From assembly GCF_029542625.1 (NCBI RefSeq), contig NZ_CP120733.1, positions 806,001 through 870,000 on the forward strand: 64,000 nt of DNA, given 5' to 3'. Numbering within the stretch: the stretch's first letter is position 1; every line of letters begins with the position of its first letter. The position numbers were made by a program, and so were the translations under genes. This document shows positions 55,001 to 63,010 of this stretch, one piece after another. The notes beneath the pieces were generated by a model, which worked only from the letters and a program-made list of their open reading frames with translations, had not been told where the DNA came from and searched no databases. Source of the DNA: Tepidibacter hydrothermalis. GTDB taxonomy: Bacteria > Bacillota > Clostridia > Peptostreptococcales > Peptostreptococcaceae.

Positions 55001-56389
55001 TATGAATATGATGGAAGTTTAGATCAAATTTCTTCTGTAAGTCTTAGTAAGAATCAAAAACTAACAGATGTGAACTTTGGATATAAACACAATGAAGGAA
55101 GATTAGAAGTAAGATATTTAGAAAAAGGAACAGGTAATGAACTATTGCTAAAGGAAGAAACTACAAAAGCAGTAGGAGAAAGCTATAAAACAGACAAGAA
55201 AGAAATAGCAGGCTATAAATTCGTTAGTCTAGATGGATTAGAAGAGGGGCAATATGTAGAGGGAAAAACTGTTGTAACGTATTATTACGAAAAAAATCCT
55301 GAGATAATAAAAAAAGGAAACGTGGTTGTATTCCATAAATGGGGTGAAAAACTACTAAAGTTTGAAGATTTAGGAGAGAAAGAAGTTGGGACAGAATATA
55401 CTACCAATCCTTTAACAGAAGAAAAATATAAAGACTTTAAAGTGATAGTTCCTGAAAATAAAGATGGTAAATATATAGAGGGAACTATAGAAGTAATTTA
55501 CTATTATATAAACACTAATCCTGATAAACCAATTGAACCAGAAAAGAAAATAGGAGAAGTTGTAGTAAGATACTTAGAAAAGAATACAAACAAAGAATTA
55601 GATACAGAAGATCTACTAAAGGATGAAGTAGGAAAAGATTATATAACACAAGAAAAGCAAATAGATGGATATAAGATTCTAGAAAAACCATCAAATGCAC
55701 AAGGTAAATATATAGAAGGCAAAATAGAAGTAATATATTATTATGAAAAAGAAACAGAAAAGCCAATTGAACCAGAAAAGAAAATGGGAGAAGTCATAGT
55801 AAAATACTTAGAAAAAAATACAAACAAAGAATTAGCAGCAGAAGATTCGTTAAAGGATGAAGTAGGAGAAGATTATTCAACGCAAGAAAAGCAAATAGAT
55901 GGATATAAGATGATACAAAAGTCATCAAATACACAGGGACAATATATAGAAGGAACAATAGAAGTAATATATTATTATGAAAAAGAAATAGAAAAGACAG
56001 AAGAAAGACCAAGTAAAAAGAGAAAGAGAAAACCAAAAGAAGAGAAAGTAGAAATTCCAGATGAAGAAATACCACAAGGAAAACCAGAAGTTGAGGTGGA
56101 AATTCCAGATGAAGAAATACCACAAGGAAAACCGGAAATTGAGGTAGAGATTCCAGATCAAGAAATACCACAAGGAAAACCAGAAGTTGAGGTGGAAATT
56201 CCAGATCAAGAGATACCACAAGGAAAGCCGGAAATTGAGGTAGAAATTCCAGATGAAGAGATACCGCAAGGAAAGCCAAAACTTTTACCAAAAACAGGTG
56301 AAAAAGTACCTTATTCGAATTATGTAATGGGAACCTTGATCATGCTTTTGGGAGGAACATTAATTTTAAGAAGAAGAAAAAATAGTTAA
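52004..56389 (+). CDS. LPXTG-anchored surface adhesin with MucBP and SdrD-B-like domains
   Basis: 1461 residues, ribosome site AAAGGGGGATTT. Signal peptide 1-32; large beta-rich N-terminal region (33-600); DUF11-like isopeptide domains at about 615-750 (VNSDKDTVKAGDTVKYTIKS) and 755-910; an SdrD B-like domain at about 918-1026 (VEGLVWEDLNENGKVDLDENG); four MucBP-like repeats at about 1030-1325 (LEVRYLEKGTGNEL, VVRYLEKNTNKEL); a basic linker; five 16-residue VEIPDEEIPQGKPEVE repeats; LPKTG at 1428-1432, a membrane helix and RRRK tail for sortase anchoring. Layout resembles the c-di-GMP-controlled adhesins of C. difficile. Confidence 0.92.
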   Translation: MKWFSKQRTSILMLFTLIVQLFVPYFTNEAFAEDPIQDPSGLSVVIKEVVTGTEPFNTTNKSGPGFYPGDDYSKDDNYVRTLDTVAYTIDYGINPAGSVAKNAVLTATLSADASGKPIAVWDSNLVNLYSGLSITDDGRKLEYKLGDKDGGNAYGFSPAAKILGTAKNEEKFNLDVTFSSDNSARVSTSTKDIGKEITVSASPKLDLGIDCYRTETVVGPSGELGVLLSSTIEVLIKNGKGSENVTEDLNFDVDLSKFRELGLSPILYNFLNKKPVAESGAWGGVQASSLAPDGKGGGEKSVTDSGNFTATQSEAGGDVEITISGADLSGNHTPIKYLNGDIISLEDKYVVSGYLALWIPADQIPVGETEVEVSYKNFDPNSTSGQSNFREGIEPLENNKDTRKIRKPKGKGELSIDEYYIDIKGNHLPAEDDIWDRNGVLVSGAEFRTVVRMYNNGFEPIGDTVVVNKFDPNLVELIESAGVAHSIQSSSNINNEDIIVEYGTGEYSNWQEQRNAVDSNDGWYKNMNDVPGGSISKIRIRMKDGKNIPPKSDMSLKIYMKTKEKPIGTIIPNFLSYKSSELNNGEWKHSSYDAINDTNYGYRSDRVTITGAEARIEVNSDKDTVKAGDTVKYTIKSTLTADPPGTYGTAENVEIIDILPEDLIYVTNSAKRGSSYLEPKITHNSDGTTTLKWSLGDQLINEAMEDITFDVKVGIDAKNLTSLNDKVIIKTPTDISREAVRTSQKTVTVTNDTAWGVYKTVDKEKVEIEEDLAYTLNYFQLTDKTLNNFEFIDILPYNGDGRSPNTGFNGYYTLKSIYGKHGETFLVTDATPESINRDPKIGGITWSSIGSIDPKNVTAIKILVPDFPKNQPTREIKLVLEPKENKAEDIYTNNFTGRVSDIDAMVESNDVKIKVVSSSVEGLVWEDLNENGKVDLDENGILNIKVKLLDNNGASVLDNSGTPIETNTNINGEYKFENLKSGNYKVQIEDESLNNYKQTYEYDGSLDQISSVSLSKNQKLTDVNFGYKHNEGRLEVRYLEKGTGNELLLKEETTKAVGESYKTDKKEIAGYKFVSLDGLEEGQYVEGKTVVTYYYEKNPEIIKKGNVVVFHKWGEKLLKFEDLGEKEVGTEYTTNPLTEEKYKDFKVIVPENKDGKYIEGTIEVIYYYINTNPDKPIEPEKKIGEVVVRYLEKNTNKELDTEDLLKDEVGKDYITQEKQIDGYKILEKPSNAQGKYIEGKIEVIYYYEKETEKPIEPEKKMGEVIVKYLEKNTNKELAAEDSLKDEVGEDYSTQEKQIDGYKMIQKSSNTQGQYIEGTIEVIYYYEKEIEKTEERPSKKRKRKPKEEKVEIPDEEIPQGKPEVEVEIPDEEIPQGKPEIEVEIPDQEIPQGKPEVEVEIPDQEIPQGKPEIEVEIPDEEIPQGKPKLLPKTGEKVPYSNYVMGTLIMLLGGTLILRRRKNS
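56048..56287 (+). repeat. 48-bp tandem repeat in the adhesin gene
   Basis: Five units of 48 bases encoding VEIPD(E/Q)EIPQGKPE(V/I)E. Units alternate between E and Q at the sixth position and V and I near the end, which suggests duplication of a two-unit block. A cell-wall-spanning stalk. Confidence 0.85.
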
Positions 56390-56402
56390 TAATAATATTC
56401 AC

Positions 56403-56498
56403 AGAAAGAAGGCTAGGAAGTGTATTTTGTATTTGGGCACTTAAAATACATGGAGTCAGTAGTGCAACCGATCTTTCTGATTTTTTGAAATCAGGAGG
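56403..56498 (+). promoter_or_regulatory. c-di-GMP riboswitch class II with ribosome-site hairpin
   Basis: P1 AGAAAGA (56403-56409)/TCTTTCT (56472-56478); conserved TTTGGGCACTT and GTAGTGCAACCGAT match the class II aptamer. CTGATTT (56477-56483)/AAATCAG (56488-56494) forms a hairpin that takes in part of the AGGAGG site. It shares two bases with P1, so ligand-bound P1 should weaken it and raise translation (ON); this direction is inferred. Confidence 0.87.
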
Positions 56499-56504
56499 AT
56501 ATAT

Positions 56505-58016
56505 ATGAAAAAAATATTTGCATATTTAAATATAATATTGTTATTCACTTCAATAGTCATAAATCCATTAAATGTTTATGGTGAACAAGTTGAAATACAA
56601 GAGGTTTTAACGGCAACAGAGGAAGAAAAAACAGAAGAAGATAAAACTAAAGTGGAAGAAGATACAAAAGAAGAGAGTGTGATAGAAGAAAAAGAAGTAG
56701 TAAAAGAAGAAAAAACAGAAGAAGATAGTACTAAAGTAGAAGAAGAGAGAAAAGAAGAAAATGTGATAGAAGAAAAAGAAGTAGTAGAAGAAAAAACAGA
56801 AGAAGATAGATCTAAAGCGGAAGAAGATACAAAAGAAGAAAATGTGATAGAAGAAAAAGAAGTAGAGGAAGAAAAAATAGAAGAAGATAAAACTAAAGTG
56901 GAAGAAGAGACAAAAGAAGAAAATGCTATGGAAGAAAAAGAAGTAGAGGAAGAAAAAATAGAAGAAGATAGTGCTAAAGTGGAAGAAGAGACAAAAGAAG
57001 AAAATGTTATGGAAGAAAAAGAAGTAGTAGAAGAAGAAAAAACAGAAGAAGAAAAAACTAAAGTAGAAGAAGAGATAAAAGAAGAAAATGTTATGGAAGA
57101 AAAAGAAGTAATAGAAGAAGAAAAAACAGAAGAAGATAAAACTAAAGTAGAAGAAGAGATAAAAGAAGAAAATGCGATAGAAGAAGAAAAACAAGTAGTA
57201 GATGAAGATGTTGTAGAATTACCTCAAGAAGAGTTAATTGAGGAAAGAATAGAAGAACCTATAGAAATAATAGAGAAACCTATAAAAACAGAAAAAAAAG
57301 AGATTGAAAATTTATGGGAACATATGAAAATGGAAATGACATCAAAAATAATAGAAAAAGACTATATTCAAATAAAAGTAATGTATACATATGATGGAGA
57401 GGTACCAACTAAACAAATATTAGTTGAAGATGATTTTTTTGGTCAAACTTGTCTCAATTGTAATGAAAGTGAATTTTATGGAGAATCAATAAAAGATATA
57501 GAAATAAATGAAATTCCACAATATATAGATGTAAAAGCATTTTATGAGGAAGAAATTCAAAAAGAGAATGCAAAAGAAGAAGTAGCAAATGAATCTCAAG
57601 AAGAAGTTGAGAAAGAAGATACAAAACAAGAGCTAAAAGAAGAAGTAAAAGAGGAAATAAAGGAAGAGAATAAAGAAGTAGTAAATGAATCTCAAGAAGA
57701 AGTTGAGAAAGAAGATACAAAACAAGAGGTAAAAGAGGAAATAAAGGAAGAGAATAAAGACGTAGTAAATGAATCTCAAGAAGAAGTTGAGAAAGAAGAT
57801 ACAAAACAAGAGGTAAAAGAGGAAATAAAGGAGGAGAATAAAGACGTAGTAAATGAATCTCAAGAAGAAGTTGAAAAAGAGGATACAAAACAAGAAGTAA
57901 AAGAAGAAATAAAGGAAGAGAATAAAGAAGTAGTAAATGAATCTAAAGAAGAAGTTGAAAAAGAGGATACAAAACAAGAAGTAAAAGAAGAAATAAAGGA
58001 AGAGAATAAAGAATAA
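56505..58016 (+). CDS. Secreted, highly acidic Glu/Lys repeat protein
   Basis: 503 residues, ribosome site AGGAGGATAT. Signal peptide to about residue 27 (IILLFTSIVINPLNVYG). Then about seven repeats of some 28 residues rich in Glu and Lys (EEKTEEDKTKVEEETKEENV, 40-230), a unique central domain (about 265-350) with ENLWEHMKMEMTSKI and a CLNCNESEF pair, and five repeats of 28 residues (NESQEEVEKEDTKQEVKEE) to the end. Predicted long charged helices or coiled coils. No LPXTG motif or membrane anchor, so it is either released or bound by charge. Lies between adhesin and sortase genes. Confidence 0.82.
   Translation: MKKIFAYLNIILLFTSIVINPLNVYGEQVEIQEVLTATEEEKTEEDKTKVEEDTKEESVIEEKEVVKEEKTEEDSTKVEEERKEENVIEEKEVVEEKTEEDRSKAEEDTKEENVIEEKEVEEEKIEEDKTKVEEETKEENAMEEKEVEEEKIEEDSAKVEEETKEENVMEEKEVVEEEKTEEEKTKVEEEIKEENVMEEKEVIEEEKTEEDKTKVEEEIKEENAIEEEKQVVDEDVVELPQEELIEERIEEPIEIIEKPIKTEKKEIENLWEHMKMEMTSKIIEKDYIQIKVMYTYDGEVPTKQILVEDDFFGQTCLNCNESEFYGESIKDIEINEIPQYIDVKAFYEEEIQKENAKEEVANESQEEVEKEDTKQELKEEVKEEIKEENKEVVNESQEEVEKEDTKQEVKEEIKEENKDVVNESQEEVEKEDTKQEVKEEIKEENKDVVNESQEEVEKEDTKQEVKEEIKEENKEVVNESKEEVEKEDTKQEVKEEIKEENKE
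56618..57200 (+). repeat. N-terminal Glu/Lys tandem repeats
   Basis: Imperfect repeats of about 84-90 bases, almost only A and G on the coding strand, encoding EEKTEEDKTKVEE-type units with the hydrophobic heptad-like positions V/I/M. Confidence 0.75.
57580..58016 (+). repeat. C-terminal 84-bp tandem repeats
   Basis: Five nearly identical 84-base units (GTAAATGAATCTCAAGAAG opening each), encoding VVNESQEEVEKEDTKQEVKE units; high identity points to recent expansion. Confidence 0.85.
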
Positions 58017-58044
58017 ATTAGGCAAGCGTAAAGCTTGCCTAATT
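58016..58044 (+). terminator. Hairpin between the acidic protein and sortase genes
   Basis: AATTAGGCAAGC and GCTTGCCTAATT, a perfect 12-bp stem with loop GTAAA. No U run follows and the sortase ribosome site begins 5 bases later, so it may be a weak terminator or an mRNA-stability element. Confidence 0.55.
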
Positions 58045-58061
58045 CATTAGGAGGAAAAGAA

Positions 58062-58643
58062 TTGAAAAAGTCATTAGGTATAATTTTTATAATTTTAGGA
58101 ATAATTATAGTCTCTTATCCTCATGTGAAAACAAATAGAAATGAGAAAATTCAACGTAAAATAGTAGAATCGGTACAAGGAGTATATGAAGAAAAAAAAG
58201 ATATAAAACAAGAAGTTGATTTGCCTAAACTTGAAAATAATAATGTTACAGACATTTTAAAAATAGAAAAAATAGATATAACACTACCGATATTGGAAGA
58301 TGCTACAAAACAAAATCTAAACATAGCTCCTTGCAGAATTTTAGAAACTGAAAAACCGGGAGAAATAGGGAATTGTGCAATTGCAGGACATAGAAGTTAT
58401 ACTTATGGAAAACAGTTTAATAGATTAGATGAAATAGAATTAGGAGATAAAATACAAGTACTTTCAAAAGGGAAAAATTATATTTACACTGTAAATAGTA
58501 AATTTATAGTAAAACCAGAAGATGTATGGGTATTGGAAGGTAATGGTAAGGATAAAATGATAACGTTAATAACATGCACTCCTATAAGAGTAGGAACACA
58601 TAGACTAATAATACAAGGTATTATAGAGGAGGAAGTGAATTAA
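58062..58643 (+). CDS. Sortase (class D type)
   Basis: 193 residues from the TTG at 58062, directly behind AGGAGGAAAAGAA. N-terminal membrane anchor (LGIIFIILGIIIVSY), then the sortase barrel: H110 in AIAGHRSYTYGKQFNRL, catalytic C172 in ITLITCTPI and R181 in VGTHRLIIQG. No fused domains. It should link the LPKTG protein encoded two genes upstream to the cell wall. Confidence 0.9.
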   Translation: MKKSLGIIFIILGIIIVSYPHVKTNRNEKIQRKIVESVQGVYEEKKDIKQEVDLPKLENNNVTDILKIEKIDITLPILEDATKQNLNIAPCRILETEKPGEIGNCAIAGHRSYTYGKQFNRLDEIELGDKIQVLSKGKNYIYTVNSKFIVKPEDVWVLEGNGKDKMITLITCTPIRVGTHRLIIQGIIEEEVN

Positions 58644-58726
58644 TCTAATATTATTTTATTAAAAGATACAAAAAACGATAAAATGTGATAAAATAGTATG
58701 GTTGACTATTAGAAGGAGAGATGAAA

Positions 58727-59677
58727 ATGAATAAAAAGAACCAACCATATATTTTAGTATTTGGAGCTTCTGTTGTTGATATATTTGGGTTTTGTAGTTC
58801 GTGCTATAAACCATATAATTCTACACCTGGAAATATAAAGATATCGTTTGGAGGGGTATGTAGAAATATTGCGGAGAATATGGCTAGGGTAGGTGTGAAT
58901 ACAAAATTTATATCTATATTAGGTGATGATGCAAAAGGGCGTAGTATGATGGAACACTCAAAAAGTATAGGATATGATATGAGTGAATCTTTAGTACTTG
59001 AGAATGAAGGAACACCTACTTATATGGCTATTTTAAATGAAAATGGAGAAATGGTATCTGGAATTGCAGATATGAAAGTTATCGATAAAATGGATTTTGC
59101 ATTCATTGATTCTAAAGAAGAGATTATAAATAATTCTGAGTATATTTGCTTAGATGCAGACGATCCTGAAAAACTTGAATATATACTTAATAAATTTAGA
59201 GGTAAAACAAAGTTTATACTAGATCCTATATCTGCTGCTAAAGCTGAAAACATAAAACATTTGATAAAGCATTTTCATACAATAAAGCCTAATAGACATG
59301 AAGCGGAAATTTTGGCTGGATTTAAAATAAAAAATGATCAAGATTTAAAAAAAGCAGGAGATTATTTTTTATCGCTTGGAATAGAGAATATATTTATAAG
59401 TCTTGATGCAGAGGGAATTTATTATTGTAATAAATATCAATCTGGAAGAATTAAAGCTCATAATGTTGAAGTAAATAATGTCACTGGAGCTGGAGATTCT
59501 TTTGTAGCAGGTCTTGGATATGGATATATGAATAATATGCCTATGGAAGAAATGGTTAAATTTGCTATAGCTATGTCTATAATAACTATTTCTCATGAAG
59601 AAACTATTCATCCTGAAATGAGAAAAGAACTAGTGGAAGAGGTAATTGCAAATACGAACTGGGAAAAAATACAATAA
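58727..59677 (+). CDS. PfkB family carbohydrate kinase (possible pseudouridine kinase)
   Basis: 316 residues from the ATG at 58727 (AAGGAG eight bases upstream; an ATG six bases earlier is too close). Begins PYILVFGASVVDIFGF, has the first PfkB signature region FGGVCRNIAENMARVGVNTKF and the second VNNVTGAGDSFVAGLGYGY with the catalytic aspartate. The GxCRNIAENxARLG form is closest to the PsuK/YeiC group, but the usual partner psuG is not next to it. Stands alone. Confidence 0.82.
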   Translation: MNKKNQPYILVFGASVVDIFGFCSSCYKPYNSTPGNIKISFGGVCRNIAENMARVGVNTKFISILGDDAKGRSMMEHSKSIGYDMSESLVLENEGTPTYMAILNENGEMVSGIADMKVIDKMDFAFIDSKEEIINNSEYICLDADDPEKLEYILNKFRGKTKFILDPISAAKAENIKHLIKHFHTIKPNRHEAEILAGFKIKNDQDLKKAGDYFLSLGIENIFISLDAEGIYYCNKYQSGRIKAHNVEVNNVTGAGDSFVAGLGYGYMNNMPMEEMVKFAIAMSIITISHEETIHPEMRKELVEEVIANTNWEKIQ

Positions 59678-59744
59678 TAACACAGAAAATTCGCAAAAAT
59701 ACAAAAAAATATAAAAAAACACAAAAAAATATGTAAAAAATGCG

Positions 59745-59782
59745 TGAAAACGGTTGCAAGTCATATTTTATTATGTTATTAT
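59745..59782 (+). promoter_or_regulatory. ptsG promoter with overlapping cre site
   Basis: TTGCAA (59754-59759), 17-base spacer, TATTAT (59777-59782). TGAAAACGGTTGCA (59745-59758) matches the CcpA cre pattern at all but one fixed position and overlaps the -35 box. Confidence 0.72.
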
Positions 59783-59827
59783 GTGTTTATAAGATAAATA
59801 AAAGTTAATATTTTTTAATAACTTTGT

Positions 59828-59921
59828 GTGTTACTAACTAGATTAGGCATGAGCAAAAGTTATAGATATTATTGTTTTAGGCAATAATATTTTATGACTT
59901 TGCTTATGCCTTTTTATTTTG
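59828..59921 (+). promoter_or_regulatory. Antiterminator (RAT) and terminator before ptsG
   Basis: TGTGTTACTAACTAGATTAGGCATGAG (about 59828-59853) resembles the ribonucleic antiterminator bound by GlcT/LicT proteins; its 3' half is the 5' arm of a long terminator, AGGCATGAGCAAA with TTTGCTTATGCCT plus an inner ATATTATTG/CAATAATAT stem and a U run. No GlcT gene is in the window. Confidence 0.78.
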
Positions 59922-59986
59922 TAATGTAATATACAGAGCAATCATTTTTATTATTAAAGAAAAAAAATAAGAGAGGAGAAATAATT

Positions 59987-62002
59987 ATGAAAAAAATATT
60001 CGGAATTTTACAACAAATTGGTAAAGCTTTAATGCTTCCGGTTGCAATATTACCTGCAGCAGGAATACTTCTTGGTTTTGGTAATGCTTTTCAAAATCCA
60101 GCTACATTAGCTAAATTACCATTTTTAGGAGCTCCTGTAATACAGTATATTGCTAAAATTATGGAGCAAGCAGGTGGAGTTGTATTTGGAAATCTTGCTT
60201 TATTATTTGCAGTAGGTGTAGCAGTAGGACTTGCTGATGGAGAAGGTGTTGCAGCAATTGCAGCGGTTATAGGATATTTAATAATGAATGTTACTATGGG
60301 AACTGCAAAAGGTATTACAGCTGATATGGTAGGAAACAGCCCAGCTTATGCAAGTGTTTTAGGTATACCAACACTTCAAACAGGAGTATTTGGTGGTATT
60401 ATAATTGGGGTATTAGCAGCAAGTATGTATAAAAAATACTACAACATGGAGCTGCCTCCTTATTTAGGATTCTTTGCAGGAAAAAGATTCGTTCCAATTA
60501 TAACAGCGGTATCATCTTTAATATTAGGAATTATAATGATATTTGCATGGCCTCCAGTTCAAAATGGACTTAACTGGTTCTCTCATAGTATGATAGATGC
60601 AAATAGAACTTTAGCAGCATTTATATTTGGAGTAATAGAAAGATCATTAATACCATTTGGTCTTCATCATATATTCTATTCACCATTCTGGTTTGAGTTT
60701 GGAGAATATGTAAATAAAGCAGGAGAACTTGTTAGAGGAGATAACTCAATATTCTTTGCTCAATTAAAAGATGGTGTAGATTTAACAGCAGGTACATTTA
60801 TGACTGGTAAATTCCCGTTCATGATGTTTGGACTTCCAGCAGCAGCACTTGCTATGTATCATGAAGCAAAACCTGAAAAGAAAGCTTTAGTTGGAGGTAT
60901 AATGGCATCAGCAGCTCTTACATCTTTCTTAACAGGTATTACAGAACCAATAGAATTTACATTCTTATTCGTAGCACCAATTTTATACGGAATTCACTGT
61001 ATATTTGCAGGATTATCATTTATGTTAATGCATATACTAGGTGTTAAAATAGGTATGACGTTCTCTGGTGGAGTTATAGACTTCTTATTATTTGGAGTTC
61101 TTCAAGGTAAAACTGCTTGGTGGTTAGTTATTTTAGTAGGATTAGCTTTTGCACCAATTTATTACTTTGGATTTAGATTTGCAATTAGGAAGTTTAACTT
61201 AAAAACTCCTGGTAGAGAAGATGAAGAAGATGTAGTAGAAACTAAGAATACTAAGGGAGCAGAGCTAGCTCAAGGAATATTAAAAGCTTTAGGTGGAAAA
61301 GAAAACGTAGCGAAGTTAGATGCTTGTATAACAAGACTTAGAATAAGTGTTAATGATATTAAAAATGTAGATAAAGATGAATTAAAAGCCTTAGGAGCGT
61401 CTGGAGTTCTTGAAGTAGGTAATAACTTACAAGCTATATTTGGACCAAGATCAGAGACTTTAAAAGGTCAAATAAAGGATATAATGAAAGGTAAGACTCC
61501 TGTAATAGAAGAAGTAGAAAAGAAGACTGTAGCTAAGGATTCAAGCAAAAAATTAAATTTTGTATCTCCTTTAAATGGTAAAGTATTAGATATAAAAGAT
61601 GTACCTGATAAGGTATTTTCTGAAAAAATAATGGGAGATGGATTTGCTATAGAACCTACAGATGGAGAAGTAGTATCTCCTGTAAATGGAGTTATAACTA
61701 CATTCTTTAAAACAAAGCATGCAATAGGGTTTACTGCAGATAATGGACAAGAAGTATTAGTTCACTTTGGAATAGACACAGTGAATTTAAATGGAGAAGG
61801 ATTTGAAGCTTTAGCTAAAGAAGGGGACAAAGTTAAAGCAGGTCAACTGGTTCTTAAGGTTGATTTAGAAACAGTTAAAAAAGCAGTACCATCACTTATA
61901 ACTCCTATAGTATTTACTAATCTTGATGAAGGACAAAAAGTAAATGCTAAAACAGGAAAAACTGTTAAAACTGGAGATGAAAATATAGTAAGTGTAAAAT
62001 AA
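59987..62002 (+). CDS. ptsG: PTS glucose transporter EIICBA
   Basis: 671 residues, ribosome site GAGAGGAGAAAT. EIIC (1-400) with ALMLPVAILPAAGILLGFGNA, LIPFGLHHIFYSPFWFEFG and GITEPIEFTFLFVAP; EIIB (about 420-500) with the phospho-cysteine in LDACITRLRI; EIIA (about 520-671) with the phospho-histidine in VLVHFGIDTVNL. Domain order and opening sequence fit PtsG better than NagE. Expression is likely set by CcpA and a GlcT-type antiterminator. Confidence 0.92.
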   Translation: MKKIFGILQQIGKALMLPVAILPAAGILLGFGNAFQNPATLAKLPFLGAPVIQYIAKIMEQAGGVVFGNLALLFAVGVAVGLADGEGVAAIAAVIGYLIMNVTMGTAKGITADMVGNSPAYASVLGIPTLQTGVFGGIIIGVLAASMYKKYYNMELPPYLGFFAGKRFVPIITAVSSLILGIIMIFAWPPVQNGLNWFSHSMIDANRTLAAFIFGVIERSLIPFGLHHIFYSPFWFEFGEYVNKAGELVRGDNSIFFAQLKDGVDLTAGTFMTGKFPFMMFGLPAAALAMYHEAKPEKKALVGGIMASAALTSFLTGITEPIEFTFLFVAPILYGIHCIFAGLSFMLMHILGVKIGMTFSGGVIDFLLFGVLQGKTAWWLVILVGLAFAPIYYFGFRFAIRKFNLKTPGREDEEDVVETKNTKGAELAQGILKALGGKENVAKLDACITRLRISVNDIKNVDKDELKALGASGVLEVGNNLQAIFGPRSETLKGQIKDIMKGKTPVIEEVEKKTVAKDSSKKLNFVSPLNGKVLDIKDVPDKVFSEKIMGDGFAIEPTDGEVVSPVNGVITTFFKTKHAIGFTADNGQEVLVHFGIDTVNLNGEGFEALAKEGDKVKAGQLVLKVDLETVKKAVPSLITPIVFTNLDEGQKVNAKTGKTVKTGDENIVSVK

Positions 62003-62019
62003 TAAAAAAGATTTGGATA

Positions 62020-62052
62020 AAAAAAGGCTACTGCTTAAGCAGTAGCCTTTAT
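62020..62052. terminator. Bidirectional terminator between ptsG and the XRE gene
   Basis: AAAGGCTACTGC and GCAGTAGCCTTT, 12 bp perfect, loop TTAA, with A-run on one side and T-run on the other; serves both convergent genes. Confidence 0.9.
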
Positions 62053-62582
62053 TCTTTTACAGAAAACCAATGGGTTACATTTTTTTCGCTAGATGGATTT
62101 TTGTAAGTATGAGGTGTGAATTTACTAATGTAGATACTATCTCCAGCATTTAATAAATAAGTATCATTTTCTATTTGTATCTCTAAACTTCCGGTTATAA
62201 CGATACCTAGCTCGTCGTAGTTATGTCCCCATGAGACATCACTAGATTCACTATTTCCGTCTATTGTTATAGCTATTGAATTTAAGTTCTTATTTCCGTT
62301 AGTCAGCATTTCGAATTTTATATTATGGTCTTCAGTTGTAAAAATTTCTTTTCTTTCATCTTTTCTAACTATAAAATCTTTTTCGCTAGAAGATTTTAAG
62401 ATGTCCATTAAGTTTATTCCTAGTACTTCACATATATGCTGAAGGTTGCTAACAGAGGGGCTATTTAGATTTCTTTCTAGATTACTTATAAATCCTATTG
62501 ATAGATTTGTAAGATTGGATAATTCTTTTATTGTTAATCCTTTTCTCTTTCTAAAATGTTTTATTTTTGCTCCTAATTCCAT
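62049..62582 (-). CDS. XRE-family regulator with cupin domain
   Basis: 177 residues, start behind AGGAGAGAGTT on the minus strand. N-terminal HTH (10-60: KRKGLTIKELSNLTNLSIGFISNLERN) and C-terminal cupin_2 barrel (about 105-175: NYDELGIVITGSLEIQI, LNAGDSIYI, FTPHTYKNPS). Such regulators (SinR/HipB-like HTH plus cupin) often sense a small metabolite and control the adjacent divergent gene, here a PTS EIIC-like gene. Its promoter region contains a 44-base perfect palindrome. Confidence 0.88.
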   Translation of the reverse strand: MELGAKIKHFRKRKGLTIKELSNLTNLSIGFISNLERNLNSPSVSNLQHICEVLGINLMDILKSSSEKDFIVRKDERKEIFTTEDHNIKFEMLTNGNKNLNSIAITIDGNSESSDVSWGHNYDELGIVITGSLEIQIENDTYLLNAGDSIYISKFTPHTYKNPSSEKNVTHWFSVKE

Positions 62583-62620
62583 AACTCTCTCCTCACATAA
62601 TAATCATTTAATAAATTATA

Positions 62621-62664
62621 ACATAAAAAATATAATTTATTTAAATAAATTATATTTTTTATGT
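62621..62664. repeat. 44-bp perfect palindrome
   Basis: ACATAAAAAATATAATTTAT and its exact complement meet at TTTAAA, with no spacer; only A/T except at the ends. It is about 40 bases before the XRE start and 230 bases before the divergent gene's promoter. Possibly an operator for the XRE protein. Confidence 0.7.
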
Positions 62665-62895
62665 CGTATCTAAGAATTGGAAAAAAATAAAAAAATGAAA
62701 AAAGAAATAAAAAAATGAAAAAACTTTGCTAATTATGAAAAGGAATAAGGTTTAATTTGTTGTAAAATATATAAAATATTGAATTTGACATTGAAAATAT
62801 AGTATATAAACAGGATAATATAGTGGAAAGTGTAATTTTATTAAAAATAAAAGTTTAAAAAAGTGAATAAAATAATAAAAAAATGAAAAAAACTA

Positions 62896-62923
62896 TAGAC
62901 ATTATTCTGAAATTTGGTATACT
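62896..62923 (+). promoter_or_regulatory. Promoter of the PTS EIIC-like gene
   Basis: TAGACA (62896-62901), 16-base spacer, TATACT (62918-62923). The rest of the 62665-63010 gap is A-rich with repeated AAAAAATGAAAAAA strings and no gene. Confidence 0.6.
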
Positions 62924-63010
62924 AAGAAATGTATTTAAAATACAAATGCGAAAAATATTTATAAAATAAATTATAAATAATGAGTTTATAAAATTTCGGG
63001 AGGTAAATTA

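Noticed and set aside
56607-57194. Long minus-strand open frames opposite the acidic repeat genes, also near 57454-58025 and 55794-56291
   Set aside because: They are Phe/Leu-rich mirror images of Glu/Lys repeats, without ribosome sites or plausible protein sequence.
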